Positions 26,423 through 35,252 of a stretch of DNA of 64,000 bases are shown here, piece after piece (the first letter of the stretch is position 1; each line of letters starts with the position of its first letter). A model generated the notes under the pieces. The model saw only the letters and a program-made list of their open reading frames with translations. It was not told the origin of the DNA and made no database searches. Source of the stretch: Nonlabens arenilitoris (GTDB taxonomy: Bacteria > Bacteroidota > Bacteroidia > Flavobacteriales > Flavobacteriaceae); contig NZ_MTPW01000001.1 in the NCBI RefSeq assembly GCF_002954765.1, positions 2,183,501 through 2,247,500 on the forward strand. Direction: 5' to 3'. Both the position numbers and the translations under genes were made by a program.

Positions 26423-27145
26423 TTGTACAATACTCCTCGATTTGTATCTACAAATTTTGAATTAAAGGGAAAAACTATTTATATTCCAGACGCTGCCTCA
26501 TTTATTTTTATGTATAAAGAAATATTTGAGCAAGAGATTTATAAGTTTAGTTCTGAAAACAAATCACCTTATATTATAGATGGAGGCGCAAATATTGGAT
26601 TAGCTACAATATATTTCAAAAAGCTTTTTCCAAAGTCAGAGATTTTAGCTTTTGAACCTGATACTCAAATTCATGCCGTTTTGAAAAAAAATATTGAGTC
26701 ATTTGGATTGCAAAATGTAACTTTAATAAAATCCGGATTGTGGAATAAGTGCGAAACGCTTAACTTTTATAATGAAGGTGCTGATGGTGGCTTAATCGAT
26801 ACAGATGGTAAAAATTCAGGAAGTTTTGAAAGTATAAATGTAGAATCATTGCTTCCTTATTTAAATAGGAATGTTGATTTTTTAAAATTAGATATTGAAG
26901 GTGCTGAAAGTGTGGTTATTAAAGATATTGAATCAAGTTTAGATAATGTAAATAGGATTTTTGTAGAATATCATTCTTTTGTACAACAAACTCAAAATCT
27001 AGGAGAAATTATAAATATTTTAGAAAATTCTGGTTTTAGACTTCATGTCAACGCACCTGGCTTAAGTAGTAAGCAACCTTTTCAGAGTCTTAATATCTAT
27101 AATGGTATGGACATGCAACTTAATATATACGGATTCCGAGAATAA
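26423..27145 (+). CDS. FkbM-family methyltransferase
   Basis: 240 residues from a TTG codon. SAM fold: YIIDGGANIGLATIYFKKLFP, ILAFEPDTQIHAVL, VDFLKLDIEGAESVV. The coding frame clearly extends upstream of the TTG to 26339 (peptide KILAPELLHYYRRKNNKK, typical of FkbM N-termini), but that stretch contains no ATG, GTG or TTG. The true N-terminus is therefore probably joined to the preceding glycosyltransferase frame through the A7 run at 26348. FkbM enzymes O-methylate sugars and lipids. Confidence 0.8.
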   Translation: MYNTPRFVSTNFELKGKTIYIPDAASFIFMYKEIFEQEIYKFSSENKSPYIIDGGANIGLATIYFKKLFPKSEILAFEPDTQIHAVLKKNIESFGLQNVTLIKSGLWNKCETLNFYNEGADGGLIDTDGKNSGSFESINVESLLPYLNRNVDFLKLDIEGAESVVIKDIESSLDNVNRIFVEYHSFVQQTQNLGEIINILENSGFRLHVNAPGLSSKQPFQSLNIYNGMDMQLNIYGFRE

Positions 27146-27154
27146 TAAAGTTGA

Positions 27155-28456
27155 ATGAAAATTCTAATAGTGAATACATACGACACAGGTGGAGCTGCAA
27201 ATGCTTGTATAAGGCTGCACGAAGGTTTTTTGAATGCAGATGTGGACTCTAAATTACTCGTCCTGCACAAAAAAAAGGATATAAAAAACTCTTATCAGTT
27301 TGATTCGATGGATATTCAGAAAAAATCTATTCAAGATAAGATTAGTTTATATTCTAGGAAATTTTTAAGGAAGTTAGGATTTAAAATTAAAAAATCATCA
27401 AGTAATCATTTATTCATAAGTCAAAGAAATAAAGAATTAGATTTATTTAGTTTTCCTCAATCTAAATTTGACATTACTAAATCTGATTTATATAAAGAAG
27501 CAGATATCATTAACCTGCATTGGACTGCTAATTTTTTAGATTACGAATCATTCTTTAAGAAGAATAAAAAACCTATCGTATGGACTTTGCACGATATGAA
27601 TCCATTTACAGGAGGTGAACATTATATTGAGAAATTTATTGGGATTTCAAATAGTGGAGAACCTATTCCTAGAGTATTAACAGAATATGAAAAGGCTATC
27701 TTTAAAAATGTTGTAAATTATAAATTAAAAGCTCTTAAACATTTTAAGGATTTAACTATTTCTGCTCCATCTCGATGGTTGCTTGAAGAGTCTAAGAAAA
27801 GCAAAGTATTTGGGAATTATAAGTCGGTCTGTATTCCCTACGGTTTAGATAGTAAGAAGTTTAGGTTCTATAATAAAATCGAGGCTAGAAATCACTTCAA
27901 TCTGCCGTTAGATAAAAAAATTATTTTATTTGTTGCAGATTCTTTGACAAATAGCCGCAAAGGCTTTTTGTTTTTACTTAAATCAATTGAAAATTCTCAG
28001 GCTGAATTTAAAGATACGATATTATGTGCCGTAGGTAAGAGGTATTCTGATTTAGATCATATTTCTAATTTAGTTCAAATGGGTTATTTGAATGATTATG
28101 ATTCATTAAGTTATTGTTACAGCGCTGCAGATGTTTTTGTGATACCATCAATTATGGATAACTTACCTAACACAGTTCTAGAATCATTAATGTGTGGAAC
28201 ACCAGTTATAGGATTTCCATCTGGTGGCATTGTAGATATGATAGACCATGGAATTAATGGATTAGTTGTTAAAGATATTACTGTTGATTCCTTGCGCGCG
28301 ACCTTAATTGATTTTATTAATGAAGGTTATAATTTTAATCCACAAGTTATTAGGGATCGTACAATTTATAAGTATAACCTTGCTAAACAAGCAAATAAGT
28401 ATCTCAAATTATTTAATAATATTTTGGACAATGAAAATATCGATTGTAACGATTAA
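27155..28456 (+). CDS. GT4-family glycosyltransferase
   Basis: 433 residues, GT-B fold. MKILIVNTYDTGGAANACIRLHEG at the N-terminus is like colanic-acid WcaC-type enzymes; IVWTLHDMNPFTGG in the first domain; C-terminal donor site SAADVFVIPSIMDNLPNTVLESLMCGTPVIGFPSGG with the E-x7-E pattern. Strongly AT-rich. The next glycosyltransferase starts 26 bases before its stop codon. Confidence 0.87.
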   Translation: MKILIVNTYDTGGAANACIRLHEGFLNADVDSKLLVLHKKKDIKNSYQFDSMDIQKKSIQDKISLYSRKFLRKLGFKIKKSSSNHLFISQRNKELDLFSFPQSKFDITKSDLYKEADIINLHWTANFLDYESFFKKNKKPIVWTLHDMNPFTGGEHYIEKFIGISNSGEPIPRVLTEYEKAIFKNVVNYKLKALKHFKDLTISAPSRWLLEESKKSKVFGNYKSVCIPYGLDSKKFRFYNKIEARNHFNLPLDKKIILFVADSLTNSRKGFLFLLKSIENSQAEFKDTILCAVGKRYSDLDHISNLVQMGYLNDYDSLSYCYSAADVFVIPSIMDNLPNTVLESLMCGTPVIGFPSGGIVDMIDHGINGLVVKDITVDSLRATLIDFINEGYNFNPQVIRDRTIYKYNLAKQANKYLKLFNNILDNENIDCND

Positions 28457-29203
28457 TTATAATGATGTATCAGGTCTTGAAAGAACAATAAAAAGCGTTC
28501 AAAAACAAACTAGTAAGGATTTTGAGCATATAATCATTGACGGCGGCAGTAATGATGCAAGCAAAGAATTAATTGAGAAAAATAAAAGCCGCTTTAGCTA
28601 CAATATAAGTGAACCTGATCAAGGAGTTTATGACGCCATGAATAAGGGCATTAAAAAAGCAAATGGAGATTATTTACTTTTTTAAATAGTGGAGATCATT
28701 TTAAAGATGCAGACAGTTTATTAAAATTAACTAAAGTTATTGATAAAACAGATCCAGTTGAATTAATTTATGGAAATATAGAGGTTGTAGCGGAACGTAC
28801 TTGGGTGAAAAAATATCCAGATACAATCAATTTAGATTATTTAATCAAGGATAGTTTACCGCATCCCGCAACTCTTATTAGAAAGGATTGCTTTAATAAC
28901 GAGCTTTATGATACTTCGTTAGATATAGTGGCAGACTGGAAGTTTTTCTTGTTAGGAATAGGTAAACAATCATTTAAATACCATTATGTAGATGAAGTCA
29001 TTAGTGTTTTTTACTATGACGGCATAAGCAGCCAACAGTATAATCAAATTAGTAAAGAGCGCTTAAAAGTAATTCGTCAATATTTTCCAAATAAACTTAA
29101 ATTACATTATTCGTATTACCCCAGTAAACTTCAAAAGAATTTCAGTCTTGCCAAAAAGAAGATGAATTCAATAATTGAAAAAATTAAAAAAAACGTTGAT
29201 TGA
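28431..29203 (+). pseudogene. GT2 glycosyltransferase interrupted by a one-base frameshift at T6
   Basis: The first half (ATG 28431; MKISIVTINYNDVSGLERTI, DGGSNDAS, DQGVYDAMNKGI) stops at 28683-28685 directly after GDYLLF. The family continues here with LNSGD, and exactly that (LNSGDHFKDAD) is encoded in the -1 frame, which then runs to 29203. One extra T in the T6 run at 28678-28683 would restore a 257-residue enzyme of normal length. Either a true mutation or phase switch, or an undercalled homopolymer. The downstream half retains coding character (WVKKYPDTINLDYL, DWKFFLLGIGKQ), so decay is not advanced. Confidence 0.8.
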
Positions 29204-30033
29204 TGGTTAAAGTCTCAGTAATCGTACCGTGCTATAATCAAGGTGAATTCCTTGACGAGTGCTTGCAGTCTGTTTTAAACCAAAGTTATGAAGATTGGGA
29301 ATGCATTATCGTAAATGACGGTAGTACTGATGATACTGAAAATATAGTTAGAAGATGGATGCAAAATGACTCTAGATTTTCCTTAATATCAATTGAGAAT
29401 TCTGGCGTCAGTAATGCGCGTAATCAGGGAATTATTAAAGCAAAAGGGGAATATATTTTACCAATCGATGCTGATGATTATATTGATGAAAATTATTTAG
29501 AAAGCGCATTTGATCTTTTTAATACTTCTCCTTCATGTAAAGTCGTTTATGGTGCTGTTATGATGATAGGTGAAAAGAATGAAAAGTGGGAATTACCAGA
29601 ATTCAGCATGAAAGAACTTGCTATTTATAATATTATTCCTGTTAGTGGAATTTACAGAAAAAAAGAATGGCAACGTATAGAAGGATATGATGTTAAATTG
29701 GATAAAGGACTTGAAGATTGGGAGTTTTGGATTCATTTATTAAAAGATGATCCTATTGTTAAATTCATTGAAAATATATGTCTTTACTATCGCATCAAAC
29801 CAAAGTCTCGCAATACTAGTGTGAATCAATTAATACAAACCGAAATACAGTCTTATGTGTTTAATAAACATACAAACTATTATATAGAGACCTTTGGTAG
29901 TTACCATAACTTAGTTAAGAAGTCGAAGTATCAAGAAATGGAGTTAAGTGGTTTTAAAAACAGTTTGAATTACAAAATTTTTAAATTGACGTGCATGCTT
30001 AAAAGACAATTTAAAAAGTTATTTAAGTTATGA
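29203..30033 (+). CDS. GT2-family glycosyltransferase
   Basis: 276 residues from the ATG at 29203, which overlaps the preceding stop by one base; a TTG one codon earlier is less likely. GT-A core: VSVIVPCYNQGEFLDECLQSV, CIIVNDGSTDDT, GVSNARNQGI, and DADDYID (DxD metal site). LDKGLEDWEFWIHL is the acceptor-side ED motif. Adds one sugar to the lipid-linked repeat at the cytoplasmic face; sugar unknown. Confidence 0.88.
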   Translation: MVKVSVIVPCYNQGEFLDECLQSVLNQSYEDWECIIVNDGSTDDTENIVRRWMQNDSRFSLISIENSGVSNARNQGIIKAKGEYILPIDADDYIDENYLESAFDLFNTSPSCKVVYGAVMMIGEKNEKWELPEFSMKELAIYNIIPVSGIYRKKEWQRIEGYDVKLDKGLEDWEFWIHLLKDDPIVKFIENICLYYRIKPKSRNTSVNQLIQTEIQSYVFNKHTNYYIETFGSYHNLVKKSKYQEMELSGFKNSLNYKIFKLTCMLKRQFKKLFKL

Positions 30034-30866
30034 TTTCCTTCATAATAGTTAATTATAATACACCAGATCTTGTTGCTCAAGCAATTTCTTCCGTTTATAA
30101 GTATTTGGATTTGCAGTTATTTGAGGTGATCGTGGTGGATAACGCAAGTATAAAGGGTTCTATAGAAGTTGCGATAGCTGCTTTTCCAGATGTGATTTTA
30201 ATAAAAAGTGAGGAGAACTTAGGTTTTGGTAGAGCAAATAATTTAGGATTTCAACATGCTCAAGGTAAATATATTTTATTGCTCAACTCTGATGCTTATT
30301 TAGTTGACACCAGCAGTATTCTTATAATGATGGACTATTTAGAGAAGCATGAACACGTAGGAATAGTAGGTCCTAACTTCATAAAAAAAGATGGTTCCCC
30401 AAATTATGCTTACGGCAATCTACTAGAGAAGCGTAAAATATGGAGTGACATAGGGATTTATAAAATACCTATCCAAGAATATGTAAACTATGCTACCTAT
30501 AAAGTGTGTGATACGAAGCGACCAAAAGAAGTAGGTTATCTAGCAGCAGCTGGAATTCTCATTAAATCAACTGTAATTAAAGAGCTAGGATTGTTTGATC
30601 CACATATTTTTTTATATTATGAAGATATGGAGCTGGGATGGAGATATGGCAGGCATAATTATTTGAGTGTAATTCTCCCAGAAGCTACTATAGTTCATTT
30701 AGGCGGTGGATCAGGTGCTTCTATTTCTCAAGAATTACAACAAAAAATTTCAGATAGTAAATCATATTTTATTAAAAAGAGATTTGGTGCTTTCTTTCTC
30801 TTAAAAGTTAAATGGGTATCTTTCTTTTTTAAGGGTTTTAAAAGGCTTAAAAGAAGAATTTCATAA
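30030..30866 (+). CDS. GT2-family glycosyltransferase, rhamnosyltransferase-like
   Basis: 278 residues. ISFIIVNYNTPDLVAQAISSV, VIVVDNASIKGS, NLGFGRANNLGF, LLLNSDAYLVD and LYYEDMELGWRYGR match the WbbL-type rhamnosyltransferase subgroup of GT2, although the donor cannot be decided by sequence reading alone. Overlaps the previous gene by 4 bases. Confidence 0.85.
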   Translation: MISFIIVNYNTPDLVAQAISSVYKYLDLQLFEVIVVDNASIKGSIEVAIAAFPDVILIKSEENLGFGRANNLGFQHAQGKYILLLNSDAYLVDTSSILIMMDYLEKHEHVGIVGPNFIKKDGSPNYAYGNLLEKRKIWSDIGIYKIPIQEYVNYATYKVCDTKRPKEVGYLAAAGILIKSTVIKELGLFDPHIFLYYEDMELGWRYGRHNYLSVILPEATIVHLGGGSGASISQELQQKISDSKSYFIKKRFGAFFLLKVKWVSFFFKGFKRLKRRIS

Positions 30867-30870
30867 GTTG

Positions 30871-30878
30871 TATTTTTG
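30871..30878 (+). promoter_or_regulatory. Possible internal -7 element (TATTTTTG)
   Basis: Exact TAnnTTTG in the 35-base gap before the gene at 30902. In AT-rich DNA chance matches occur. Confidence 0.35.
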
Positions 30879-30901
30879 AATCATAATCTATCATCGATAA
30901 T

Positions 30902-31810
30902 TTGAAAAAAGTCCTATTATTTTCTTCCTTATGTAAGCCTAAAAAAGTCTTAGAGCAAACACTGCCTTCTATGATTCACTTAGAACAAGAAGGAATACAG
31001 TTAGAGGTGCTTTTTTATGATGATAATAAAACTAAAGAAGCTCAATCCTTTACACAACTACAGGCTGATAAACATGATCATGTTATTGTTGAGAAAGATT
31101 ATCTGGAAAGTAGATCATCATATAAAAATCACGATTGGACGGTAAGTGCTGTAGATCGCATCATTGAAATTAAGAATAGCGCTATTCAAAAGGCACTTGA
31201 TAAGAACTATGATTTCATTTTTCTAGTTGATGCAGATTTAGTGTTGAACCCTAAAACATTAGTTCATCTTGTAAATCAAGAAAAGGATTTTGTTTTTGAA
31301 CTATTCTGGACCGTATTTACAAATGATGCTATAGCCAAACCTAATTGCTGGGATGTGCACTCGTGGAATTATTCAAGTGCTCAAACTATTTTACAACTTA
31401 AAAATCCTGGAACTTATAAAGTAGGTGCTGGTGGTGCTTGTACTTTAATTTCGCGAAAGGCGATGGAACTGGGACTCAACTTTGATAGAATTTCTAACTT
31501 ACCTTATGGTGGTGAGGATAGACATATTTGCACAAGAGCAGAGGTTCTAGGAATAGATATTTTTATAGATACCCATTTTCCCGCTTACCATATTCATAAT
31601 CCTGATAAACATCAAGAGGCTCAACAATGGATTAAAGATGGATGTCAAAGGTCTTTTTTTAATAGTTGGGTAGATCAGCAATGGGAACTAGATGTAAAAG
31701 AATCATTAATTCCTAAAGAACTTATAAAGTCTAAAAATAAATTGCACAAAATTAAATTAGCTTTATATAAGGCTAAAAGGGCGTATCAAAATTATATGCG
31801 CTTTAATTAA
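30902..31810 (+). CDS. GT-A-fold glycosyltransferase-like protein
   Basis: 302 residues. FIFLVDADLVLNPKTLVHL carries the DxD-type metal site; GAGGACTLISRKAMELG and LPYGGEDRHICTRAEVLGI are acceptor-side features of GT-A enzymes. Starts with TTG (30902); no ATG is available before the conserved beginning KKVLLFSSLCKPKKV. A 10-base core of the palindrome (TTTCGCGAAA, 31449-31458) codes part of LISRKAME. Sugar specificity unknown. Confidence 0.75.
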   Translation: MKKVLLFSSLCKPKKVLEQTLPSMIHLEQEGIQLEVLFYDDNKTKEAQSFTQLQADKHDHVIVEKDYLESRSSYKNHDWTVSAVDRIIEIKNSAIQKALDKNYDFIFLVDADLVLNPKTLVHLVNQEKDFVFELFWTVFTNDAIAKPNCWDVHSWNYSSAQTILQLKNPGTYKVGAGGACTLISRKAMELGLNFDRISNLPYGGEDRHICTRAEVLGIDIFIDTHFPAYHIHNPDKHQEAQQWIKDGCQRSFFNSWVDQQWELDVKESLIPKELIKSKNKLHKIKLALYKAKRAYQNYMRFN

Positions 31811-31832
31811 TTAAGTACCAGTACTATTATTA

Positions 31833-32852
31833 ATGAGAGAAGGAGTCAATAATACTAAAGGAGTGAAGGTGGATTATAGCCACACAAATCACCGTATTAT
31901 TATACCATTTTATATTTCAGATGGGAAAGATTTCTATAAAGATAATCTGCGTATTTTAGAATTGAGTTTAAAATCTTTAAAAGCCCATAGTGTTTATTAT
32001 CACAAGATTACATTAATATGCAATGGTAATAGAAATGTTCTCATAGAGAAAGAGCTTATTTCCTATTATCAAGAAGGATTCATAGATGAATTATTATTTT
32101 TTCCAGAACCAATAGGGAAAGTAAATGCAATTTTAAAAGTCCTGCGCGACGTACCAGAATATTATGTGACCATTAGTGATGGTGATGTATTTTTTGCTGA
32201 TAACTGGGATCAGCATGTAATAGATGTCTTTAAAAATCATAAGAAAGCTGGAGCCGTATCACCTATTCCTATTATGCGTTCCCATTCAGGCTATACTATA
32301 AATTTATGGGTAGACTATTTTTTTTCAAGCAAACTCAAATTTAAATCTCCTGCTGATGTTTCAGGTATAGAGCATTTTGCAAGAAGTATAGGTTGGCCGC
32401 ATCTACCCCAATATTATAAAGAACATATTCTTACCGTTGAATGTAATAATCATACAGCAGTTGTAGGCCATAGTCACTTTTGCGCTACTTATAAAACCAC
32501 GGTCTTTAAAAATTTACCTAAAGAAAATCCAGTGTATCTTTTAGGCAATAACTCAATGTTCCCTTATTTAGATAAACCTACTATTAAATGTGATGCATAT
32601 CGATTAGCAACTTATAAGACTAATGGATTTCACTTGGGAAATACCTATGTTGAAAATAATGAATTGTATAAAATAAATACCTTTCAGAAAAAACGAGAAA
32701 TACCTGTGTTTGGCAATGAATTAAAAGCGCAACCTTTAACCTACTTTATAAAGTTTAAAGTGATTTCAAAATTAATGAAGTTATCATCTTTTAAAAAATA
32801 TTTTTACTCAAAAAAAGGTCTGCCTGCAAAGGTGATGGATCATTTTTTGTAA
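31833..32852 (+). CDS. Putative GT-A glycosyltransferase, family not recognised
   Basis: 339 residues. IIIPFYISDGKDFYKDNLRILELSLKSLK resembles the start of a GT-A fold and YYVTISDGDVFFADNWD has a DxD motif. HFCATYKTTVFKNLP may be a substrate loop. No strong family match was recognised, so the glycosyltransferase role rests on these motifs and on the setting. Follows the previous gene by 22 bases. Confidence 0.55.
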   Translation: MREGVNNTKGVKVDYSHTNHRIIIPFYISDGKDFYKDNLRILELSLKSLKAHSVYYHKITLICNGNRNVLIEKELISYYQEGFIDELLFFPEPIGKVNAILKVLRDVPEYYVTISDGDVFFADNWDQHVIDVFKNHKKAGAVSPIPIMRSHSGYTINLWVDYFFSSKLKFKSPADVSGIEHFARSIGWPHLPQYYKEHILTVECNNHTAVVGHSHFCATYKTTVFKNLPKENPVYLLGNNSMFPYLDKPTIKCDAYRLATYKTNGFHLGNTYVENNELYKINTFQKKREIPVFGNELKAQPLTYFIKFKVISKLMKLSSFKKYFYSKKGLPAKVMDHFL

Positions 32853-32913
32853 CCTTTTAAATTGAAACACAGAGTTATTCCTATTTTAAGGAGTAAAAAT
32901 GTAATTTAGCTCT

Positions 32914-34158
32914 ATGCCTAAATCTCTTAAAATACTAGTTCTTGCAGAGAATCTTGACGTTAATGCAAGCAGTGCAGCAAAGGGAAGACTATCTTTAATA
33001 CGCAATCTTGTTAAATGTGTTACAATCATTAAAGTACTGCATTATTCGAGACAAGAGATTCTTATAGAAGGTTGTGAAAGTATCAGCATTAAGGAGAGAA
33101 AATCTTGGTTCTATTATTTAGGTAAGTTTGTGATTTTACTCCAGCGATTTATCCCAGTTAAACTTAACGAGTACGTAGAAAAGAAAAGAGGTTTCTCATT
33201 CACTCACACCGCCGATGCCTTAAGTATGAAAGCTGCGGTGCAAAAGGAAGACTGTAAACAATACGATTACATTTTAACCTTAAGTCTGGCGAGTAGTTTT
33301 AGAACCCATAGAACTTTATTAGATCTCCCAGATTGGCATTCTAAATGGCTGGCTTATGTGCATGATCCATATCCTATGCATAGTTATCCTAGGCCTTATG
33401 ATTGGGTAGAGCCTGGTCATCAATATAAAAGAGACTTTTTTAAATCTATTTCTCAAAATGCTTATCGCATTATTTATCCCAGTCAATTGCTAGCTGAGTG
33501 GATGGAAAGTTATTATCATGAGGCTCAAAATAAATCTGTTATTATCCCACATTTGATAGATGATTCTTTAGTTTTTAAAGCTAGTTTTCCTACATACTTT
33601 GAAGGAAAATGCTTCAATATTTTACATTCCGGATTATTAATGAGTGCTAGAGATCCACGATCTTTAATTCAAGCCTTTATAGAGTTTTTAAATGAATATC
33701 CGCTAGCAATGGAAGATGCACGATTAGTCTTTGTAGGTATAGAATCTGTTTTTCATAAGGAAATGTATGAGATTCAAAAAGAATATTCTCAGCTTGTGAT
33801 AAGTGATGGTTATGAAGAGTTTCATATAACACATGCTATGCAACAAAAAGCAGCGGTTAATGTGATTCTCGAGGCAAAAGGACCACTCAGTCCCTTTTTA
33901 CCCGGTAAATTTCCTCACAGTGTTGCTGCAAATAAGCCTATACTGCTTCTAGGACCACACTACAGTGAATCAAGGAGAATTCTAGGTGAAGATTATCCTT
34001 ATTATAGTGAGATACATAATATCCAGCTTATTAAATCTCACCTTAAGGATTTATATAATTACTGGAAAAATGATACAGATCGGTCTAAATTAAATAGACC
34101 AGACGTTGCGGAATATTTAAGTGTAACCACTTTAAAAAGGGCATTAACTCAACTGTAG
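32914..34158 (+). CDS. GT-B-fold glycosyltransferase-like protein
   Basis: 414 residues. KSLKILVLAENLDVNASSAAKGR starts the first Rossmann domain; YVHDPYPMHSYPRP and RIIYPSQLLAEWM precede the linker; CFNILHSGLLMSARDPRSLIQAF and the late region LSPFLPGKFPHSVAANKPILLLGPH form the donor domain. The classical E-x7-E loop is replaced by this proline-rich segment, so it is a divergent GT4-like enzyme. The upstream gap (32853-32913) holds a rare Shine-Dalgarno-like AAGGAG followed by an isolated ATG-TAA. Confidence 0.65.
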   Translation: MPKSLKILVLAENLDVNASSAAKGRLSLIRNLVKCVTIIKVLHYSRQEILIEGCESISIKERKSWFYYLGKFVILLQRFIPVKLNEYVEKKRGFSFTHTADALSMKAAVQKEDCKQYDYILTLSLASSFRTHRTLLDLPDWHSKWLAYVHDPYPMHSYPRPYDWVEPGHQYKRDFFKSISQNAYRIIYPSQLLAEWMESYYHEAQNKSVIIPHLIDDSLVFKASFPTYFEGKCFNILHSGLLMSARDPRSLIQAFIEFLNEYPLAMEDARLVFVGIESVFHKEMYEIQKEYSQLVISDGYEEFHITHAMQQKAAVNVILEAKGPLSPFLPGKFPHSVAANKPILLLGPHYSESRRILGEDYPYYSEIHNIQLIKSHLKDLYNYWKNDTDRSKLNRPDVAEYLSVTTLKRALTQL

Positions 34159-34160
34159 CA

Positions 34161-35252
34161 ATGAGCAATACACTTACCATAGTAATTCCCAATAGAAATC
34201 GAGATTTGAAACTTGTAGAAAAGAGTTTAAATTCAATTCACGAGCAGTTAAATGATAATGTAAGATTAGTGCTTGTAGATTATGGAAGCGGTATTTCTTA
34301 TCAAGATGAATTAAAAGAACACTCTAGTAAATTTCCTCTTATGGAGATTATCTACTGCCCATGTCAACAACAGTTATGGAATAAATCACGGGCCATTAAT
34401 CTGGTGTTAAAGCATTCTACTAGTTCTCATTTTATGGTATGTGATATGGACATGATATGGCATCCTGATTTTATAAAATTGGAGTTGCCAGAATTTTCAA
34501 ATTCTCAATCGGTCTATTATACCGTAGGTATTATGACTCAAGAAGAAAGTAGTAAAGAGGTTGCCTTCATCGATTATAAAGTTAAGTTTAAAACAGATTA
34601 TGAAGCCACTGGAATAACTGTTTTCCCTGTAGAACATTTAAAGTCTATTAATGGTTTTGATGAATTTTATCACGGTTGGGGCAGTGAGGATACTGATGTG
34701 CATGTAAGATTGAGAAATGCTGGTTATGAAGTCCGCTTTCGCGAAAGCGAAGTTTTATTTAAGCATCAATGGCACGCAAAATCGTATCGAAGCAAGAAAA
34801 GTAGTTTTCCTTATCATCCTTACTTAGAACGTATAAATCACAGCTACTTTACAGCTACTAAAGAGGTTAAAAAAATAAAAGCAAATTATTCAAATAACTG
34901 GGGAAAGAGCTTTAATCTGGAGGATTATAAAGCACTGGACCGACCAGATGTATTGTTAAAAAGACATGCCACAGAAGAAGATATAAAGTCTTTTATCTTT
35001 TTTCTAGGTAATTATCAAGATTCAGGCGTGATTAAATTAATGGTCACAGCACATACTGAATTTAATACATTAAAAACAACTGCAAAGAAAGTATTAGGAA
35101 AAAAAACGCCTCTTTTTATAAGCCTTGAAAGAGTCAATGAAATGTTACTGGAAGCACTTATTTTGAGACATCATGACCAGCCACATACCTATAGTTTTAA
35201 TAGAGTCCAAGGAGAAATTAAGCTCGTCATTCACATAACACGTGTTTCATGA
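34161..35252 (+). CDS. GT2 glycosyltransferase with galactosyltransferase-type C-terminal region
   Basis: 363 residues. TIVIPNRNRDLKLVEKSLNSI opens a GT-A fold; MVCDMDMIWHPDF is the DxD region; INGFDEFYHGWGSEDTDVHVRLRNAGYEV matches the C-terminal motif of chondroitin-polymerase-like and GT7-type transferases. A perfect palindrome copy encodes VRFRESEV directly after that motif. The C-terminal 100 residues are unassigned. Overlaps the next gene by 4 bases. Confidence 0.82.
   Translation: MSNTLTIVIPNRNRDLKLVEKSLNSIHEQLNDNVRLVLVDYGSGISYQDELKEHSSKFPLMEIIYCPCQQQLWNKSRAINLVLKHSTSSHFMVCDMDMIWHPDFIKLELPEFSNSQSVYYTVGIMTQEESSKEVAFIDYKVKFKTDYEATGITVFPVEHLKSINGFDEFYHGWGSEDTDVHVRLRNAGYEVRFRESEVLFKHQWHAKSYRSKKSSFPYHPYLERINHSYFTATKEVKKIKANYSNNWGKSFNLEDYKALDRPDVLLKRHATEEDIKSFIFFLGNYQDSGVIKLMVTAHTEFNTLKTTAKKVLGKKTPLFISLERVNEMLLEALILRHHDQPHTYSFNRVQGEIKLVIHITRVS
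34734..34749. repeat. 16-bp palindrome, perfect copy
   Basis: Inside the GT2/GT7C-type gene, read as RFRES. Confidence 0.95.

Noticed and set aside
31449..31458. TTTCGCGAAA as a further palindrome copy
   Set aside because: Only the 10-base core is present, too short to count as a copy; noted only for the density comparison.
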